Shown: piece after piece, positions 25,867-33,637 of the stretch | Layout: each line of letters starts with the position of its first letter | Position numbering within the stretch: position 1 is the stretch's first letter | Source of the DNA: Sandarakinorhabdus sp. AAP62 | GTDB taxonomy: Bacteria; Pseudomonadota; Alphaproteobacteria; Sphingomonadales; Sphingomonadaceae | DNA length: 47,063 nt | Assembly (NCBI RefSeq): GCF_000331225.1 | Contig: NZ_ANFY01000014.1 | Span: 1 to 47,063 of the forward strand | Reading direction: 5' to 3' | The notes under the pieces: model-generated | The model's input: the letters and a program-made list of their open reading frames with translations, nothing else | Told to the model about the DNA's origin: nothing | Databases searched by the model: none | Translations under genes and position numbers: made by a program

Positions 25867-27324
25867 ATGGCCACGCTCGACACGACCCAGACTGCCGTCT
25901 TCATCGCGCTCACCCTTGCCATGGCACTTGCCACCATCTGGCAGGTGCGGCGCATGGGCCGCAAGCAGGGCAAGCGCTCTGCCGCGGCAGACAACCGCGA
26001 ATATTTCCTCGCCGGCGGCGGGCTCACCTGGCCGTTCATTGCTGGCTCCATCACGCTCACCAATCTTTCGACCGATCAGCTTGTGGGCATGAATGGCCAG
26101 CAGATGCTTCTGCTGGCCTGGTGGGAGCTTTCGGCGGTGGCCGGCCTTGCCATCCTCGCGCTGGTCTTCCTGCCGGTCTATTACCGGGAAGGCTGCACCA
26201 CCACGACCGAGCTGCTGCAGAAACGCTACAACTCGCCCGCCCTGCGCGCCCTGGTTTCGGCGCTGTTCCTGGCCGGCAATCTGCTGATCTATTTGCCGAT
26301 CACCCTCTACACCGGCGCCCTGTTCCTGCGGACGGTTTCGGGCACCGATCTGCCGCTGCTGCCGCTGGCGGCCGTGCTGGGAGTCGCGGGCTCGCTCTAT
26401 GCCATCCTCGGCGGCCTGCGCGCCGTTGCCGTTTACGATACGATCGCCGGGGTTGGCGTGCTCGGATCGGCACTGGCCATCGTCTGGCTGGCCCTGCAAG
26501 CCATCGGCTGGGATTTCTCCGGCATCCCCGCTGAGCGCCTGACCCTCGTCGGCGGGCCACAGAGTCCGATCCCCTGGCCCACCCTGCTCACCGGCATGAT
26601 CTTCATCCAGACCTTCTACTGGTCCACCAACCAGAACATCACCCAGCGTGCCATGGCCGCGCCCAGCTTGCGCGAAGGCCAGAAAGGCGTGTTCGCCGCC
26701 GGGCTCATCCGCCTCGCCATCGTGCCGGCCATCGTCGTGCTGCCCGGCATCGCCAGCTACAAATTGTTCGGCCCGCTGGGAGACACCGCTTATGGCCGCA
26801 TCGTCGCCGAGGTGATGCCCACCTGGGCTTCGGGCGCGTTTGCGGCCTTCATGGCGGCGGCCGTGCTCACCCACTATACCTCCATCCTCAACAGCACGAC
26901 AACGCTGTGGGTGTGCGACATCCATGAAGCCTATATCAACCGCAACCCCAATGTCGGCCGGCTCAACACGTTCATCTCATTGGGGTTCGTGGCCATCTCC
27001 ATCGCGCTGGTGCCACTCTACAGCGGGGCCGCTTCCATCATCAATCTGGTGCAGCAACTGAACGGCCTGCTCTCCATGCCGATCCTCGCCGCCTTCATCT
27101 GCGGGCTGCTGTTCAGCGGCATCCGCGCCGCCGCGGTGATGCTGGCGCTGCTCTTCGGTGTTGGCCTCTATGCCGTCTTCACCTGGATGTGGACGCCCGC
27201 CCACTATATCCACCTGATGCTGGTGACGCTGCTGGCCACGATCGCGGTGGCGCTGGCGATCAATCGCCTGATGGGCGGCACGGCACGGTTGCGGCATCGC
27301 GCGGCTGCGGCCAATATGGCCTGA
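25867..27324 (+). CDS. Sodium:solute symporter (SSS/SLC5 family)
   Basis: A 485-residue inner-membrane transporter with about 13-14 predicted helices that should couple sodium entry to solute uptake. Family signals include REYFLAGGGLTWPFIAGSITLTNLSTDQLVG split over helix 1-2, the helix 5-6 region with AILGGLRAVAVYDTIAG, and TFYWSTNQNITQRAMAA, which in SSS members precedes the sugar-pathway helices. It resembles the SglT/glucose-galactose branch, but the solute is not certain. The ATG at 25867 starts 58 bases beyond the tRNA 5' end, on the opposite strand. DUF6356 follows 25 bases after its stop. Confidence 0.88.
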   Translation: MATLDTTQTAVFIALTLAMALATIWQVRRMGRKQGKRSAAADNREYFLAGGGLTWPFIAGSITLTNLSTDQLVGMNGQQMLLLAWWELSAVAGLAILALVFLPVYYREGCTTTTELLQKRYNSPALRALVSALFLAGNLLIYLPITLYTGALFLRTVSGTDLPLLPLAAVLGVAGSLYAILGGLRAVAVYDTIAGVGVLGSALAIVWLALQAIGWDFSGIPAERLTLVGGPQSPIPWPTLLTGMIFIQTFYWSTNQNITQRAMAAPSLREGQKGVFAAGLIRLAIVPAIVVLPGIASYKLFGPLGDTAYGRIVAEVMPTWASGAFAAFMAAAVLTHYTSILNSTTTLWVCDIHEAYINRNPNVGRLNTFISLGFVAISIALVPLYSGAASIINLVQQLNGLLSMPILAAFICGLLFSGIRAAAVMLALLFGVGLYAVFTWMWTPAHYIHLMLVTLLATIAVALAINRLMGGTARLRHRAAAANMA

Positions 27325-27349
27325 CTGATTCCCGGCTGACGAGGTCCGC

Positions 27350-27571
27350 ATGTTCACCCGCCTGTTTCTCGAACACCCGCGCGTGGTCAACGAAAGCTAT
27401 ACCGAGCATATGGGCGCCGCCTTTGGCGTGGGTGGCCGCATGTTCGTCGCCAGCCTGAAATGCTTCGTCCACGGGCTGGTGCCCGGCCTCTACAAGACGG
27501 CCGGTTCCGATGCGATCTGCGAACTGCACCGCCAGGTCGCCCCGCGCAAATACGACCAGCCGACCTTCTGA
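27350..27571 (+). CDS. DUF6356 family small protein
   Basis: A 73-residue protein recognised as DUF6356 from the pattern FLEHPRVVNESYTEHMGAAFGVG and HGLVPGLYKTAGSDAICELH. One hydrophobic stretch in the middle (MFVASLKCFVHGLVPGL) suggests a peripheral or single-pass membrane protein. Function is unknown; the family is common in sphingomonads and usually stands alone. It lies between the symporter and the serine hydrolase on the same strand. Confidence 0.75.
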   Translation: MFTRLFLEHPRVVNESYTEHMGAAFGVGGRMFVASLKCFVHGLVPGLYKTAGSDAICELHRQVAPRKYDQPTF

Positions 27572-27602
27572 TCGGCCACAACAAACTGGGGGGATGCACG
27601 CG

Positions 27603-28817
27603 ATGACCGATACCTTGGGGCTGTCGCCGGCCCGGCTTGCCCGCCTCGATGCGCATCTCGCCGAAAAATACATCGCCACCCGCCGCCTGCCCTGCACCCT
27701 GTCGCTGATTGCCCGCCATGGCGAGATTGCGCACAGCCACGCGCAGGGGCTGGCCGATGTCGAACGCGGCATTCCGTGCCGCGAAGACACGATCTTCCGC
27801 ATCTATTCGATGACCAAGCCGATCACCTCGGTGGCGCTGATGATGCTGGTCGAACAGGGCAAGATCGCGCTGGATGATCCGGTCGCCCGCTATATCCCGG
27901 AATGGAAGAATCTCGGCGTGTTCGTCGCCGGCACGCACAAATTGGGTTTCCAGACGCGGCCCTGCACCCGCCCGATGCAGGTGGTCGATCTGTTCCGCCA
28001 CACTGCTGGCCTCACCTATGGCTTCCAGCTGCGCACCAATGTCGATGAAGCCTATCGCCGCGAGAAGATCGGCGAGATCGAGAAGGCCGGCACGCTGGAG
28101 GGCATGATCCAGGCCCTGGCCAGGCTGCCGCTGGAATTCTCACCCGGCGACGCCTGGAACTATTCGGTGGCAACCGATGTGCTGGGCTGGCTGGTGCAGG
28201 TGGTTTCCGGCCAGAAATTCGAGGATTATCTCGCCGAACACATCTTCCAGCCGCTCGGCATGGTCGATACCGGCTTCCACGTCCGCGAAGGCCAGGCCCA
28301 CCGCCTTGCCGCCTGCTATCAGCCCGACAAGACCGGCACCATCACCCTGCAGGACGATCCCGCCACCTCGTCCTACCTCAAGCCGCCCAGCTTCATTTCC
28401 GGCGGTGGCGGGCTGGTGTCCACGGCGCAGGATTATCTGCAATTCTGCCGGATGCTGCTCAATGGCGGCACGCTGAACGGCCACCGCATCATCAGCCGCA
28501 AGACGCTCGATCTGATGACCGCCAATCACCTGCCCGGCGGCGGCAGCATCGCCTCCCTGTCCAAATCCCTGTTCAGCGAAGCCGCCTATGATGGCGTCGG
28601 CTTCGGCCTCGGCTTTGCCACCACCATGAACGCCAGCCAGACGCTGATGCCCGGCAGCAACGGCGATTATTTCTGGGGCGGCGCCGCCAGCACCTTCTTC
28701 TGGATCGATCCCGAGGAAGACCTGATCGGCATCTTCATGACCCAGCTCATCCCGTCGAGCACCTGGCCGGTGCGCAAGGAAATGCGCACCATGGTCTATG
28801 CCGCGCTGGACGATTGA
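27603..28817 (+). CDS. Serine hydrolase, beta-lactamase/EstB family
   Basis: A 404-residue penicillin-binding-protein-fold hydrolase, more likely an esterase than a beta-lactamase. The nucleophile is S69 and the general base K72 in FRIYSMTK; FRHTAGLTYGF, FSPGDAWNYSVATDVLGWLV and FISGGGGLVSTAQDYLQF are the usual EstB/class C-like blocks. There is no obvious signal peptide, so it is probably cytoplasmic. I prefer the ATG at 27603 with GGGGGG nine bases before; an ATG at 27594 directly abuts that stretch. Confidence 0.87.
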   Translation: MTDTLGLSPARLARLDAHLAEKYIATRRLPCTLSLIARHGEIAHSHAQGLADVERGIPCREDTIFRIYSMTKPITSVALMMLVEQGKIALDDPVARYIPEWKNLGVFVAGTHKLGFQTRPCTRPMQVVDLFRHTAGLTYGFQLRTNVDEAYRREKIGEIEKAGTLEGMIQALARLPLEFSPGDAWNYSVATDVLGWLVQVVSGQKFEDYLAEHIFQPLGMVDTGFHVREGQAHRLAACYQPDKTGTITLQDDPATSSYLKPPSFISGGGGLVSTAQDYLQFCRMLLNGGTLNGHRIISRKTLDLMTANHLPGGGSIASLSKSLFSEAAYDGVGFGLGFATTMNASQTLMPGSNGDYFWGGAASTFFWIDPEEDLIGIFMTQLIPSSTWPVRKEMRTMVYAALDD

Positions 28818-28939
28818 AAGGGCCGCGACGCAAGCCAACCCGGCCAAAAATATTTTGCGCCACTGTCGATTTGCGCGATGCTCACCGCTCATCATCCAGA
28901 ACCCGCCATCCCGGCCCGGTTCGTTGATGGAGCCATGCC

Positions 28940-29293
28940 ATGCAATTTGCCCTGATCTATTATCAGACCGCCGCCGATTTCGCCCGCGAGCAATCGGAAC
29001 CTGAAGCCTATTGGGGCGCATGGAGCGCCTACATGGGTGCCATGGGTGCCGCAGGCATCATGCGCGGCGGCGCAGGCCTGATGCAGCCGCCAACCGCCAC
29101 CACCCTGCGCATCAAGGCCGGCGAATGGCAGGTGGAAGACGGGCCCTTTGCCGACACCAAGGAAATGCTGGGCGGCATGGCGTTGATCGAGGTCGAGGAT
29201 CTCGATGCCGCGCTGGCCTGGGCGGCACGCGCACCCTGCGTGGTCGATGGATCGGTGGAAGTGCGCCCGACCATTCCGCCCGATCTGGTCTGA
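28940..29293 (+). CDS. YCII-related (DGPF) domain protein
   Basis: A 117-residue YciI-like protein with the hallmark DGPFADTKEMLGG motif and a ferredoxin-like fold expected from MQFALIYYQTAADF and GMALIEVEDLDAALAWA. Such proteins are partnered with ECF41/42 sigma factors; the sigma gene starts 4 bases after its stop, so they are one unit. The biochemical role is unknown. Confidence 0.88.
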   Translation: MQFALIYYQTAADFAREQSEPEAYWGAWSAYMGAMGAAGIMRGGAGLMQPPTATTLRIKAGEWQVEDGPFADTKEMLGGMALIEVEDLDAALAWAARAPCVVDGSVEVRPTIPPDLV

Positions 29294-29297
29294 TCCC

Positions 29298-30518
29298 GTG
29301 AACAGCGCTGCCGCTTCCCCCGCTCACCGGGCGGCCGAAGTGGCGGCGCGCACGTCCTATGGCCGGTTGGTCGCGCTGCTTGCCCGCGACAGCCGCGACA
29401 TTGCCGCCGCCGAAGACGCGCTGGCCGACGCGCTGGCCAGGGCGCTGGCGCATTGGCCGGATGATGGCGTGCCGGCCAATCCCGATGCCTGGCTGCTCAC
29501 CGTCGCCCGCCGCCAATTGGGCCATGGCCGCGCCAGGGCTGCAACGTGCGTCGCTGCCACGCCGGCGCTGGCCCTGCTTGATGCGGAGCGCGCCGAAACG
29601 CCCGACACCGATCTGCCCGATGAGCGGCTGAAACTGCTGTTTGTCTGCACCCACCCCGCCATCACGCCGCGCGTGCAGGCGCCGTTGATGCTGCAGGCGG
29701 TGCTGGGGCTGGATGCGGCCCGGATCGCGGCGGCCTTTCTGGTGTCGCCGTCGGCCATGGCGCAGGCGCTGGTGCGGGCCAAGGCGCGCATCCGCGATGC
29801 CGGCATCGCCTTCACCGTGCCGCAACTGGTGGAGCGCCCGGCCCGTCTGGCCGCCATCCGCACCGCCATCTACGCGGCCTATGGCGCCGGCTGGGATCAG
29901 CTGGAAGGCGATTCCCCATCCGATCTTGCTGCCGAAGCCCTGTTCCTTGCCCGGCTGGTGGCTGGCCAGGCCCCGGATGATCCGGAAAACGCCGGCCTGC
30001 TGGCGCTGATCCTGCTGTGCGAGGCGCGGCGGCCAGCGCGGCGCGATGCCAGCGGCGGTTTCGTCCCGCTCGATCGGCAGGACTTCAACCTGTGGCACCG
30101 CGATCTGGTGCGCGAAGGCGAGGCAGCCCTGCGCCAGGCCGCCCAACATGGCCAGCCCGGCCGCTTCCAGCTGGAAGCCGCCATCCAGTCGCTTCACAAT
30201 CAGCAGCGGCTGACCGGTGCCGATCTCTCCGCGCCGCTGATCGGCCTTTATGATCGCCTGCTCGACATTGCCCCCAGCATTGGCGCCCTGGTGGCGCGCG
30301 CGGCCGCCCTCACCGCTGCCGGTGCCGCCCCGGCGGCGCTGGCCGCGCTCGATGCGGTCGCGGCACGCTGCAGCGATCATCAGCCGTGGTGGGCGGTTCG
30401 CGCCGAGGCACTGGCGGCCCTGGGTGATCAGTCCGCTGCCCGCGCCGCCGCCCGCCGCGCCGCCGGCCTGACCAGCGATCCCGCCGTTCGCGCCTTCCTG
30501 CTGGCCGGTCGGGCCTGA
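29298..30518 (+). CDS. ECF42-type RNA polymerase sigma factor with DUF6596 C-terminal domain
   Basis: A 406-residue extracytoplasmic-function sigma factor with sigma2 (residues about 20-90, including DIAAAEDALADALARAL and NPDAWLLTVARRQLGH) and sigma4 (LLFVCTHPAI, IAAAFLVSPSAMAQALVRAKARIRDAGIAF split into the usual helices), followed by a 230-residue DUF6596/TPR-like C-terminal domain. ECF42 sigma factors lack a classic anti-sigma factor and are controlled by their own C-terminal extension. The start is a GTG at 29298, 4 bases after the YCII gene. The long frame to 29205 overlaps that gene and is unlikely. Confidence 0.87.
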   Translation: MNSAAASPAHRAAEVAARTSYGRLVALLARDSRDIAAAEDALADALARALAHWPDDGVPANPDAWLLTVARRQLGHGRARAATCVAATPALALLDAERAETPDTDLPDERLKLLFVCTHPAITPRVQAPLMLQAVLGLDAARIAAAFLVSPSAMAQALVRAKARIRDAGIAFTVPQLVERPARLAAIRTAIYAAYGAGWDQLEGDSPSDLAAEALFLARLVAGQAPDDPENAGLLALILLCEARRPARRDASGGFVPLDRQDFNLWHRDLVREGEAALRQAAQHGQPGRFQLEAAIQSLHNQQRLTGADLSAPLIGLYDRLLDIAPSIGALVARAAALTAAGAAPAALAALDAVAARCSDHQPWWAVRAEALAALGDQSAARAAARRAAGLTSDPAVRAFLLAGRA

Positions 30519-30709
30519 CCAGGGGATGAAGGCCCCGCCTGGGCTGTTCCGCCGCCCGGCGATCCCGCAATCGGCAGGAAACGTCAGAACGGGAAAAGCC
30601 AGTCCCACCCTTTGCCTTGCCGGCCCCCAAGATTTTCTCGCCAAGCTGATGGGTTGGCAAAGCCCCAGCCAGCCGCCACAACAGCGCCACCCCCGTCAGG
30701 AGACGTGAC

Positions 30710-31570
30710 ATGACTGACTATGTGCCGCCAAAAGTCTGGACGTGGGACAAGGAGAGCGGCGGGCGCTTTGCCGCTATCAACCGCCCCATCGCGGGCCCCA
30801 CACATGACAAGGACCTGCCGGTCGGCAAACATCCGATCCAGCTCTACAGCCTGGGCACACCCAATGGCGTGAAGGTGACCGTCCTGCTGGAGGAGCTGCT
30901 GGCGCTGGGCCATGCAGGGGCGGAATATGATGCCTGGCTGATCAACATCGGCGCGGGTGACCAGTTCGGATCCGGCTTTGTGGCGATCAATCCCAACAGC
31001 AAGATCCCGGCGATGGTGGACCACAGCACCACCCCGGCCACCCGCATCTTCGAAAGCGGCGCCATGATGGTCTATCTGGCGGAAAAATTCGGTGCCTTCC
31101 TGCCCACCGCCCTGCCGGCCCGCACCGAGGCGTTGAGCTGGCTGTTCTGGCAGATGGGTTCCGCGCCGTTCCTAGGCGGCGGCTTCGGCCATTTCTATGC
31201 CTATGCCCCCACCAAGCAGGAATATCCGATCAACCGCTATGCCATGGAGGTGAAGCGGCAACTGGATGTGCTCGACCGGCATCTGGCCGAGCATGAGTAT
31301 ATGGCGGGCAGCGAATACAGCATTGCCGACATGGCGATCTGGCCCTGGTATGGCGCACTGGCGCTGGGCCTGCTTTATGACGCCGGCGAATTCCTCGATG
31401 TGGCGAGCTATGCCAATGTCATCCGCTGGACGAAGCAGATCGGCACGCGCCCGGCCGTGAAGCGCGGCCGCATGGTCAACCGCGCCTTTGGCGATCCGGC
31501 CAGCCAGCTGCACGAACGCCACGACGCCAGCGATTTCGAGACGAAAACGCAGGACAAGATTGGCAAATGA
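30710..31570 (+). CDS. yghU: Glutathione S-transferase, YghU type
   Basis: A 286-residue GST of the YghU/Nu class, which uses two glutathiones and shows disulphide-bond reductase or peroxidase activity. HPIQLYSLGTPNGVKVTVLLEEL is the thioredoxin-fold start, NPNSKIPAMVDHS gives the cis-Pro loop, FESGAMMVYLAEKFG binds glutathione, and YSIADMAIWPWYG is the C-domain motif. An AGGAG ribosome binding site precedes the ATG at 30710. Its stop overlaps the start of the thioesterase gene (ATGA). Confidence 0.9.
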   Translation: MTDYVPPKVWTWDKESGGRFAAINRPIAGPTHDKDLPVGKHPIQLYSLGTPNGVKVTVLLEELLALGHAGAEYDAWLINIGAGDQFGSGFVAINPNSKIPAMVDHSTTPATRIFESGAMMVYLAEKFGAFLPTALPARTEALSWLFWQMGSAPFLGGGFGHFYAYAPTKQEYPINRYAMEVKRQLDVLDRHLAEHEYMAGSEYSIADMAIWPWYGALALGLLYDAGEFLDVASYANVIRWTKQIGTRPAVKRGRMVNRAFGDPASQLHERHDASDFETKTQDKIGK

Positions 31571-32139
31571 GCGAGACCCCTCTCCCGGGCCGCGCCGAGG
31601 GCGCGTCTCTCGACCTCTCCCCGGCGGGGAGAGGTGATGCCGCCTCTTCACCTCTCCCCACCGGGGAGAGGTCGACTCGCGGCGCAGCCGCGGCGGGAGA
31701 GGGGCTTGCCATGCCCCAACCGCCCGACACTGGCCCCGAAGGCTCCCTGCCCCACAGTCTCGCGCAGCGCCGCATCGTCCGCTTCGAACCCGGCCATGCG
31801 GTGATCGAATATGAAGTGCTGCCGGCCATCTGCCACAGCGGCGGCGTGGCGCAGGGCGGCTTTGTCGCCGGCTGGATCGATGCCGCCATGGCCCACGCCG
31901 TGATGGCAAAATTCGGCTTTGAACGCGTGCCGATCAGCCTGGAGATCAAGGTCAGCTATTTCGCGCCGGCCAATCCCGGCCGTGTGCTTGCCGAAGCCTG
32001 GATCGAACGGGCGGGTGGGCGGACATTATTTGCCGAAGGCCGGCTGACGACACTGGATGGCAAGGTGCTGGCCAAGGCCAGCAGCACCATCACGCTGATC
32101 GACGCCAACAAGGTGCAGCGATCGATGACCGGTGGCTGA
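31567..32139 (+). CDS. PaaI-type hotdog thioesterase with repeat-derived N-terminus
   Basis: A 190-residue protein whose core (from MPQPPDTGPEGS, residue 49) is a 142-residue hotdog acyl-CoA thioesterase: HSGGVAQGGFVAGWIDAAMAHAV carries the active-site region, then ISLEIKVSYFAPANPG and GRTLFAEGRLTTLDGKVLAKAS. Residues 5-48 are encoded by the palindromic element at 31577-31704 and have nothing to do with the fold. The ATG at 31567 overlaps the GST stop, so the long form is likely translated by coupling; the ATG at 31711 just after the repeat is an alternative start giving the plain enzyme. The acyl substrate is unknown. Confidence 0.82.
   Translation: MSETPLPGRAEGASLDLSPAGRGDAASSPLPTGERSTRGAAAAGEGLAMPQPPDTGPEGSLPHSLAQRRIVRFEPGHAVIEYEVLPAICHSGGVAQGGFVAGWIDAAMAHAVMAKFGFERVPISLEIKVSYFAPANPGRVLAEAWIERAGGRTLFAEGRLTTLDGKVLAKASSTITLIDANKVQRSMTGG
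31577..31704 (+). repeat. Composite palindromic element, copy 1 (in the thioesterase start)
   Basis: About 128 bp with outer inverted ends CCCCTCTCCCG and CGGGAGAGGGG and two inner hairpins built on CCTCTCCCC/GGGGAGAGG. It matches the element at 36248-36368 in layout and most bases, same orientation on the plus strand. It is open in the gene's reading frame and encodes a peptide including [18 protein letters not shown] and AGEGLA. Confidence 0.85.
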
Positions 32140-32344
32140 AGCCGGTCCCGGCAATCTATTGGCATGCAAGCTGCTCATAAATAACTGTTAATTTTTTCGT
32201 TCGACAGGCCTGCCTGAACGGCCCACACTTTCCCTACTGCGAGTCCCCAATTTGGCTTTGGGAGCAATCCAGCCCCTTTATCCAAAAAGCAGACCCGCAG
32301 AAGAATGACAGCACATGAGTGACTGTCTTTGGGGGAGGAAAGCC
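32140..32344. other. AT-rich promoter region before the secreted protein gene
   Basis: A 205-base stretch noticeably richer in A and T than its surroundings (ATAAATAACTGTTAATTTTTT at 32177-32197). It ends in a strong GGGGGAGGAAA ribosome binding site for the gene at 32345. No small gene or clear hairpin terminator is visible. Confidence 0.5.
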
Positions 32345-32797
32345 ATGAAAACACGAGTTTTCGGGATTATGTCGCTTGCCTTGTTGGCCAGCGCCAGTGT
32401 CGCCAGTGCGCAAAGCTTCACCTATGTTTCCACATCCAGCGCGCCCAGCACGCTCGTGGGCGGCGCCGGGCCTGATGGCCGGCCGTTCGGCGCAGCGGCC
32501 TGGTCTGGCACCAGTGAACTGATGATGGACGGCAAGAAGGTGATGTCGAACTTCACCTGCGTGTCCATGACTCAGCCGAACAATGCCAAGGTCTTTGATC
32601 AGCACATGATCTGCAATGGCGGTGATGCCGGCGGCACCTGGACCTCGACCTGGGGCTGCGCCGGCGCGCAGGCGACCGGCATGTCGTGCTGGGGCCATTT
32701 GCAGGGCCTGACCGGTGGCTATGCGAAACGCATCGGCGTCATCTCCGGTTCGGGCAAGGGCACGATGCAAACCGGTTCCGGACAGTGGAACCCGTGA
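32345..32797 (+). CDS. Secreted protein of unknown function
   Basis: A 150-residue product I do not recognise. A signal peptide (about 1-22, LALLASASVASA then QSF) is followed by a small Gly/Ser/Thr-rich domain with four mature cysteines (FTCVSM, MICNGG, WGCAGA, MSCWGH) that could form two disulphides. It ends in a glycine- and serine-rich tail, SGKGTMQTGSGQWNP. It has a strong ribosome binding site and its own AT-rich upstream region, so it is probably well expressed alone. The frame opens ten codons earlier, but the ATG at 32345 fits both signal peptide and ribosome binding site. Confidence 0.75.
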   Translation: MKTRVFGIMSLALLASASVASAQSFTYVSTSSAPSTLVGGAGPDGRPFGAAAWSGTSELMMDGKKVMSNFTCVSMTQPNNAKVFDQHMICNGGDAGGTWTSTWGCAGAQATGMSCWGHLQGLTGGYAKRIGVISGSGKGTMQTGSGQWNP

Positions 32798-32817
32798 TGC
32801 AATCGGTTTGAGATGGT

Positions 32818-32843
32818 GGGGCCGGCGCGGTCGTGCCGGCCCC
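32818..32843. terminator. GC-rich hairpin between convergent genes
   Basis: A perfect 9-bp stem, GGGGCCGGC / GCCGGCCCC, with an 8-base loop lies between the secreted protein gene and the convergent TonB-like gene, abutting the latter's stop. There is no T-run on the plus strand, so it may act as a bidirectional but inefficient terminator. Confidence 0.65.
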
Positions 32844-33584
32844 TCACTCGGTCGGCGAGATGTGGATCTTGATGCTCACCCACGTCCCCACCTGATAAAC
32901 GCCGTTCACCCGCGGCGGCTTCACGCGGAACTGCCAGGCGGCCTCGTTCACCGCGTAGCCCATGCCGGAACCGGGCGATTCCCCGATCGGCCGGCAATCT
33001 TCCACCTTGAACCGCGGCGCGGTGCGGCAGGCGATCAGGCCATAGGCCCCCGGCCCGGAATAGCGCGCCTTCCTGATGTAGAAAGCGAGTTCCGCATCGG
33101 TGGGTTCGCGCTGCCATTCGGCGGCGTAGAGCTTTGACCCATCGGGCGCGACGCCCACCACCGCGCTGTCAGGCGGGCCGGCTTCGGCCATCTGGGCCGG
33201 CGCGCTGTCGGCCGGCGGCAACTTGCTGAGATCAAAATCCCTGAGCGCCGGATCACCAAAACTCCACTTGGCCGGCGGGGCATCGGGCACGGTCACCAGC
33301 GGTTTGGGCTGCGGATTGCTCGGCGCCTTCTCTGCCCGTTTCTGCTGCTGCGGCTTGGGCTGGGCACGCTGCGGCCTGGGCGCGGCGACATTCACCGCCA
33401 CCATGCTGGTCACGCCCGGCTTGCCCTTGGGCAAGGGCGGCGCCAGCAGCAACAGCAGCAGGATAAGCAGGACATGCAGCGCGATGACGATGGCCAGCAC
33501 CGGCACCCGCCGCCAATCCGGCAGCAGGCCGCGCTGGCGAGCCAGATAGCCGGCTGGAGCCGGGAAGGAGGCGGGGGCGTTCAC
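32844..33584 (-). CDS. TonB-like energy transducer / membrane-anchored protein
   Basis: A 246-residue protein with a short basic N-terminus, one membrane helix (VLAIVIALHVLLILLLLLLA, about residues 26-45), a Pro/Gln/Lys-rich periplasmic spacer (APRPQRAQPKPQQQKR) and a C-terminal domain (YGLIACRT, VEDCRPIGESPGSGMGYAV, AAWQFRVKPPRVNG) resembling TonB C-terminal folds. This is the layout of TonB, but no exbB/exbD genes are nearby. The start is a GTG at 33584; longer frames overlap metH2. It is 53 bases downstream of metH2 on the same strand, so it may ride on the methionine operon transcript. Confidence 0.68.
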   Translation of the reverse strand: MNAPASFPAPAGYLARQRGLLPDWRRVPVLAIVIALHVLLILLLLLLAPPLPKGKPGVTSMVAVNVAAPRPQRAQPKPQQQKRAEKAPSNPQPKPLVTVPDAPPAKWSFGDPALRDFDLSKLPPADSAPAQMAEAGPPDSAVVGVAPDGSKLYAAEWQREPTDAELAFYIRKARYSGPGAYGLIACRTAPRFKVEDCRPIGESPGSGMGYAVNEAAWQFRVKPPRVNGVYQVGTWVSIKIHISPTE

Positions 33585-33637
33585 AGGGCGGGCAAAGGGC
33601 AGGGACGCCTTCCCTACCTCGCGCAAGCCCTGCCCGG

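Noticed and set aside
25588..26925. Minus-strand frame through tRNA-Val and the symporter
   Set aside because: It crosses the tRNA and mirrors the symporter; no recognisable protein.
27603..28817. Antibiotic-resistance beta-lactamase
   Set aside because: The S-x-x-K fold is shared with esterases, there is no signal peptide, and the blocks are EstB-like, so resistance should not be inferred.
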